Part shown: one piece after another, positions 32,398-33,655 of the stretch
Layout: the number at the start of each line of letters is the position of its first letter
How positions within the stretch are numbered: the first letter of the stretch is position 1
Assembly (NCBI GenBank): GCA_017441005.1
Contig: JAFSAM010000026.1
Span: 1-33,655, forward strand
Direction of reading: 5' to 3'
Origin: Clostridia bacterium
Lineage (GTDB): Bacteria > Bacillota > Clostridia > Oscillospirales > CAG-272
Length of the DNA stretch: 33,655 bases
Program-made: the position numbers and the translations under genes
The notes under the pieces: model-generated
Database searches by the model: none
The model's input: the letters and a program-made list of their open reading frames with translations, nothing else
What the model was told of the DNA's origin: nothing

Positions 32398-33249
32398 ATG
32401 TATAAATTTCCGATCGGTGTAATAATCGATGGCTTTAAAACCGACAGAACATCCGCCATAGAAAAGGCGGCAAAGCTCGGTGTCGACGGCATACAGATGT
32501 ATGCAACGTCGGGCGAATCTGCGCCTGAAAACTTAGATGCCGGCGCAAGAAAGGCACTTAAAAAGCAGATAGCTGACGCCGGACTTGTAATATCGGCTCT
32601 CTGCGGTGACCTCGGTATGGGCTTCGGTAACAAGGATAAAAACCAAGCCCTTATAGCAAAATCAAAGCTTATACTCGATCTTGCTAACGATCTCGGCACA
32701 AACATCGTTACAACGCATATCGGCGTTGTTCCGTCGGATCCAAACCACGATAGATATAAAATCATGCAAGAGGCTTGCTATGAGCTTGCCGACTACGCAA
32801 AGCAGAACGGCTCGCATTTTGCAGTAGAAACAGGTCCCGAAAGATCGACTACCCTCTGCGGCTTTCTTGATTCGCTCGGCTCTGACGGTGTCGCAGTCAA
32901 CCTCGACCCCGCCAACCTGCGTATGGTCATCGACGAGGACTCGACAGAAGCGGTAAAGAATCTCGCAAAATATATCGTCCATACCCACGCAAAGGACGGT
33001 GTAATGCTCACAAGAGGTAACCCCGAGTTTATTTACAGCGTTGTCCACCCCATCCCAGAGGAAGTCAAGAAAATGAAATTCTTTGAGGAAAGACCTCTCG
33101 GCGAGGGTGCGGTAAACTTCCCTGCTTACCTGAAGGCTCTCGAAGAAATCGGCTATAAAGGCTTTTTGACAGTCGAACGAGAATCGGGAGCAGACCCTGT
33201 GGCAAACATCTCGCAAGCGGTGGATTATTTAAAAAAGCTTACCCGATGA
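32398..33249 (+). CDS. Sugar phosphate isomerase/epimerase (TIM barrel)
   Basis: The 283-residue protein belongs to the AP-endonuclease-2-like TIM barrel family that includes hexulose and myo-inositol pathway isomerases. Probable metal ligands and catalytic residues are His107 (VTTHIGV), Glu144 (FAVETG), Asp170 (VNLDPANL), His197 (VHTHAKD) and Glu260 (LTVERE). The substrate is not fixed by sequence; no sugar-catabolism genes are in the window. A short weak ribosome site (CGAGG, about 11 bases upstream) precedes the ATG. The gene lies 72 bases after purH behind the terminator-like hairpin, so it may be partly cotranscribed. Confidence 0.88.
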   Translation: MYKFPIGVIIDGFKTDRTSAIEKAAKLGVDGIQMYATSGESAPENLDAGARKALKKQIADAGLVISALCGDLGMGFGNKDKNQALIAKSKLILDLANDLGTNIVTTHIGVVPSDPNHDRYKIMQEACYELADYAKQNGSHFAVETGPERSTTLCGFLDSLGSDGVAVNLDPANLRMVIDEDSTEAVKNLAKYIVHTHAKDGVMLTRGNPEFIYSVVHPIPEEVKKMKFFEERPLGEGAVNFPAYLKALEEIGYKGFLTVERESGADPVANISQAVDYLKKLTR

Positions 33250-33268
33250 CACTGCCACATAAAAATGC

Positions 33269-33302
33269 AGTCTGTGCAAACCATATAGGTTTTGCACAGA
33301 CT
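33269..33302 (+). terminator. Terminator of the sugar isomerase gene
   Basis: AGTCTGTGCAAACC (33269-33282), loop ATATA, GGTTTTGCACAGACT (33288-33302) with one bulge, then TTTATTTATT. The stem shares the AGTCTGT start and an AAACC/GGTTT inner part with the terminator at 3597-3631. Confidence 0.8.
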
Positions 33303-33655
33303 TTATTTATTGCAAACAATCCCCGTTGCACAGGCGTTACCACTATTATTCCTCACCCCTATGCACAAACCTTTCACATGGCACATAAAAAACAAATGCT
33401 TCGCAAAGTCTTCACCACTATAGACCAAATATCAACTCCGCACAGCAGACAAGTTATCTTTAGATAGGAGTAGAAACTGCACCTTTTCCGCAAATAGGCA
33501 ACCTCTGTGTATAAATAATAAAGTTTGTAGAAATGTGCGCGGGAGGGGGATTCAAAAGGGGGAGGAGTGCTAACGGAGCCCCTTTTTGCCGAGAGGGAGA
33601 GTATGAGAGGGGGAGCCATGGGGCTTCCCCTTTCAGAAAACGCCCTCTTTGGTTA
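33303..33655. other. Non-coding tail with G-rich, purine-rich repeat-like sequence
   Basis: No gene is supported from 33303 to the window end. From about 33532 the plus strand becomes G-rich with repeated GGGGG, GAGGGGGA and GAGAGGGAGAG tracts. AAAAGGGG (33554-33561) and CCCCTTTT (33579-33586) make a terminator-like stem followed by a T run. A second pairing, GGGGGAGCC with GGGCTTCCCC, lies near 33610-33631. The short open frames here have no ribosome site. It resembles dispersed intergenic repeats in clostridial genomes, but this cannot be shown from one copy. Confidence 0.5.

Overview
The window looks like chromosomal DNA of an anaerobic Gram-positive bacterium of the class Clostridia, most like the gut Oscillospiraceae/Ruminococcaceae group. 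The signs are strong GGAGG-type ribosome binding sites, consensus sigma-A promoters, a MecA-type Clp adaptor, type III pantothenate kinase beside an ECF S component, a cohesin/dockerin pair, many secreted Ser/Thr/Glu/Pro-linker proteins and no outer-membrane genes. This placement is inference. I see no rRNA, tRNA, CRISPR array, transposase or phage gene.

Layout. 1-3.4 kb: a short hairpin array at the left edge and a 1031-residue secreted protein (minus strand). 3.6-7.0 kb: minus-strand housekeeping genes (AEC transporter, family 4 uracil-DNA glycosylase, MecA-like adaptor, GpsA-like dehydrogenase). 7.2-9.4 kb: two tandem paralogous amidohydrolases (minus). 9.6-12.8 kb: a FeoA-FeoB fusion and a YjjG-like HAD phosphatase (plus). 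12.8-14.7 kb: a minus-strand operon of ECF S component, CoaX and a Ser/Thr/Glu-rich lipoprotein. 14.86-18.6 kb: a membrane-anchored cohesin protein directly downstream of a dockerin-bearing SH3/glucosaminidase protein (minus). 18.8-19.0 kb: a 37-codon Asn-rich micro-gene (plus). 19.0-23.5 kb: a 1496-residue secreted paralogue of the left-edge protein (minus). 23.7-26.7 kb: cyclophilin lipoprotein, DeoC, DUF554 and DUF1461 membrane proteins (plus). 26.7-27.6 kb: a degenerate NERD-like membrane protein and a stand-alone acyl carrier protein (minus). 27.9-32.3 kb: a 39-codon Cys-rich micro-gene followed by purE-purF-purN-purH (plus). 32.4-33.2 kb: a TIM-barrel sugar isomerase (plus). The right edge is a G/purine-rich non-coding tail.

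How the parts fit. The strongest system-level signal is cell-surface biology. A dockerin-carrying peptidoglycan hydrolase is made just upstream of, and probably with, a membrane-anchored cohesin, so the hydrolase may be docked onto the envelope. On either side lie two large secreted proteins that combine a beta-helix-like N-terminal half with one or two Cys/His domains resembling NlpC/P60. Two micro-genes (Asn-rich at 18.85 kb, Cys-rich at 27.98 kb) each have their own promoter, ribosome site and terminator. The Cys-rich one sits where a pur-operon leader would be and could instead be an attenuator peptide. Many transcription units carry nearly textbook TTGACA-17-TATAAT promoters, so operon boundaries are unusually easy to read here. 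All functional calls come from reading motifs by eye; no database search was run.
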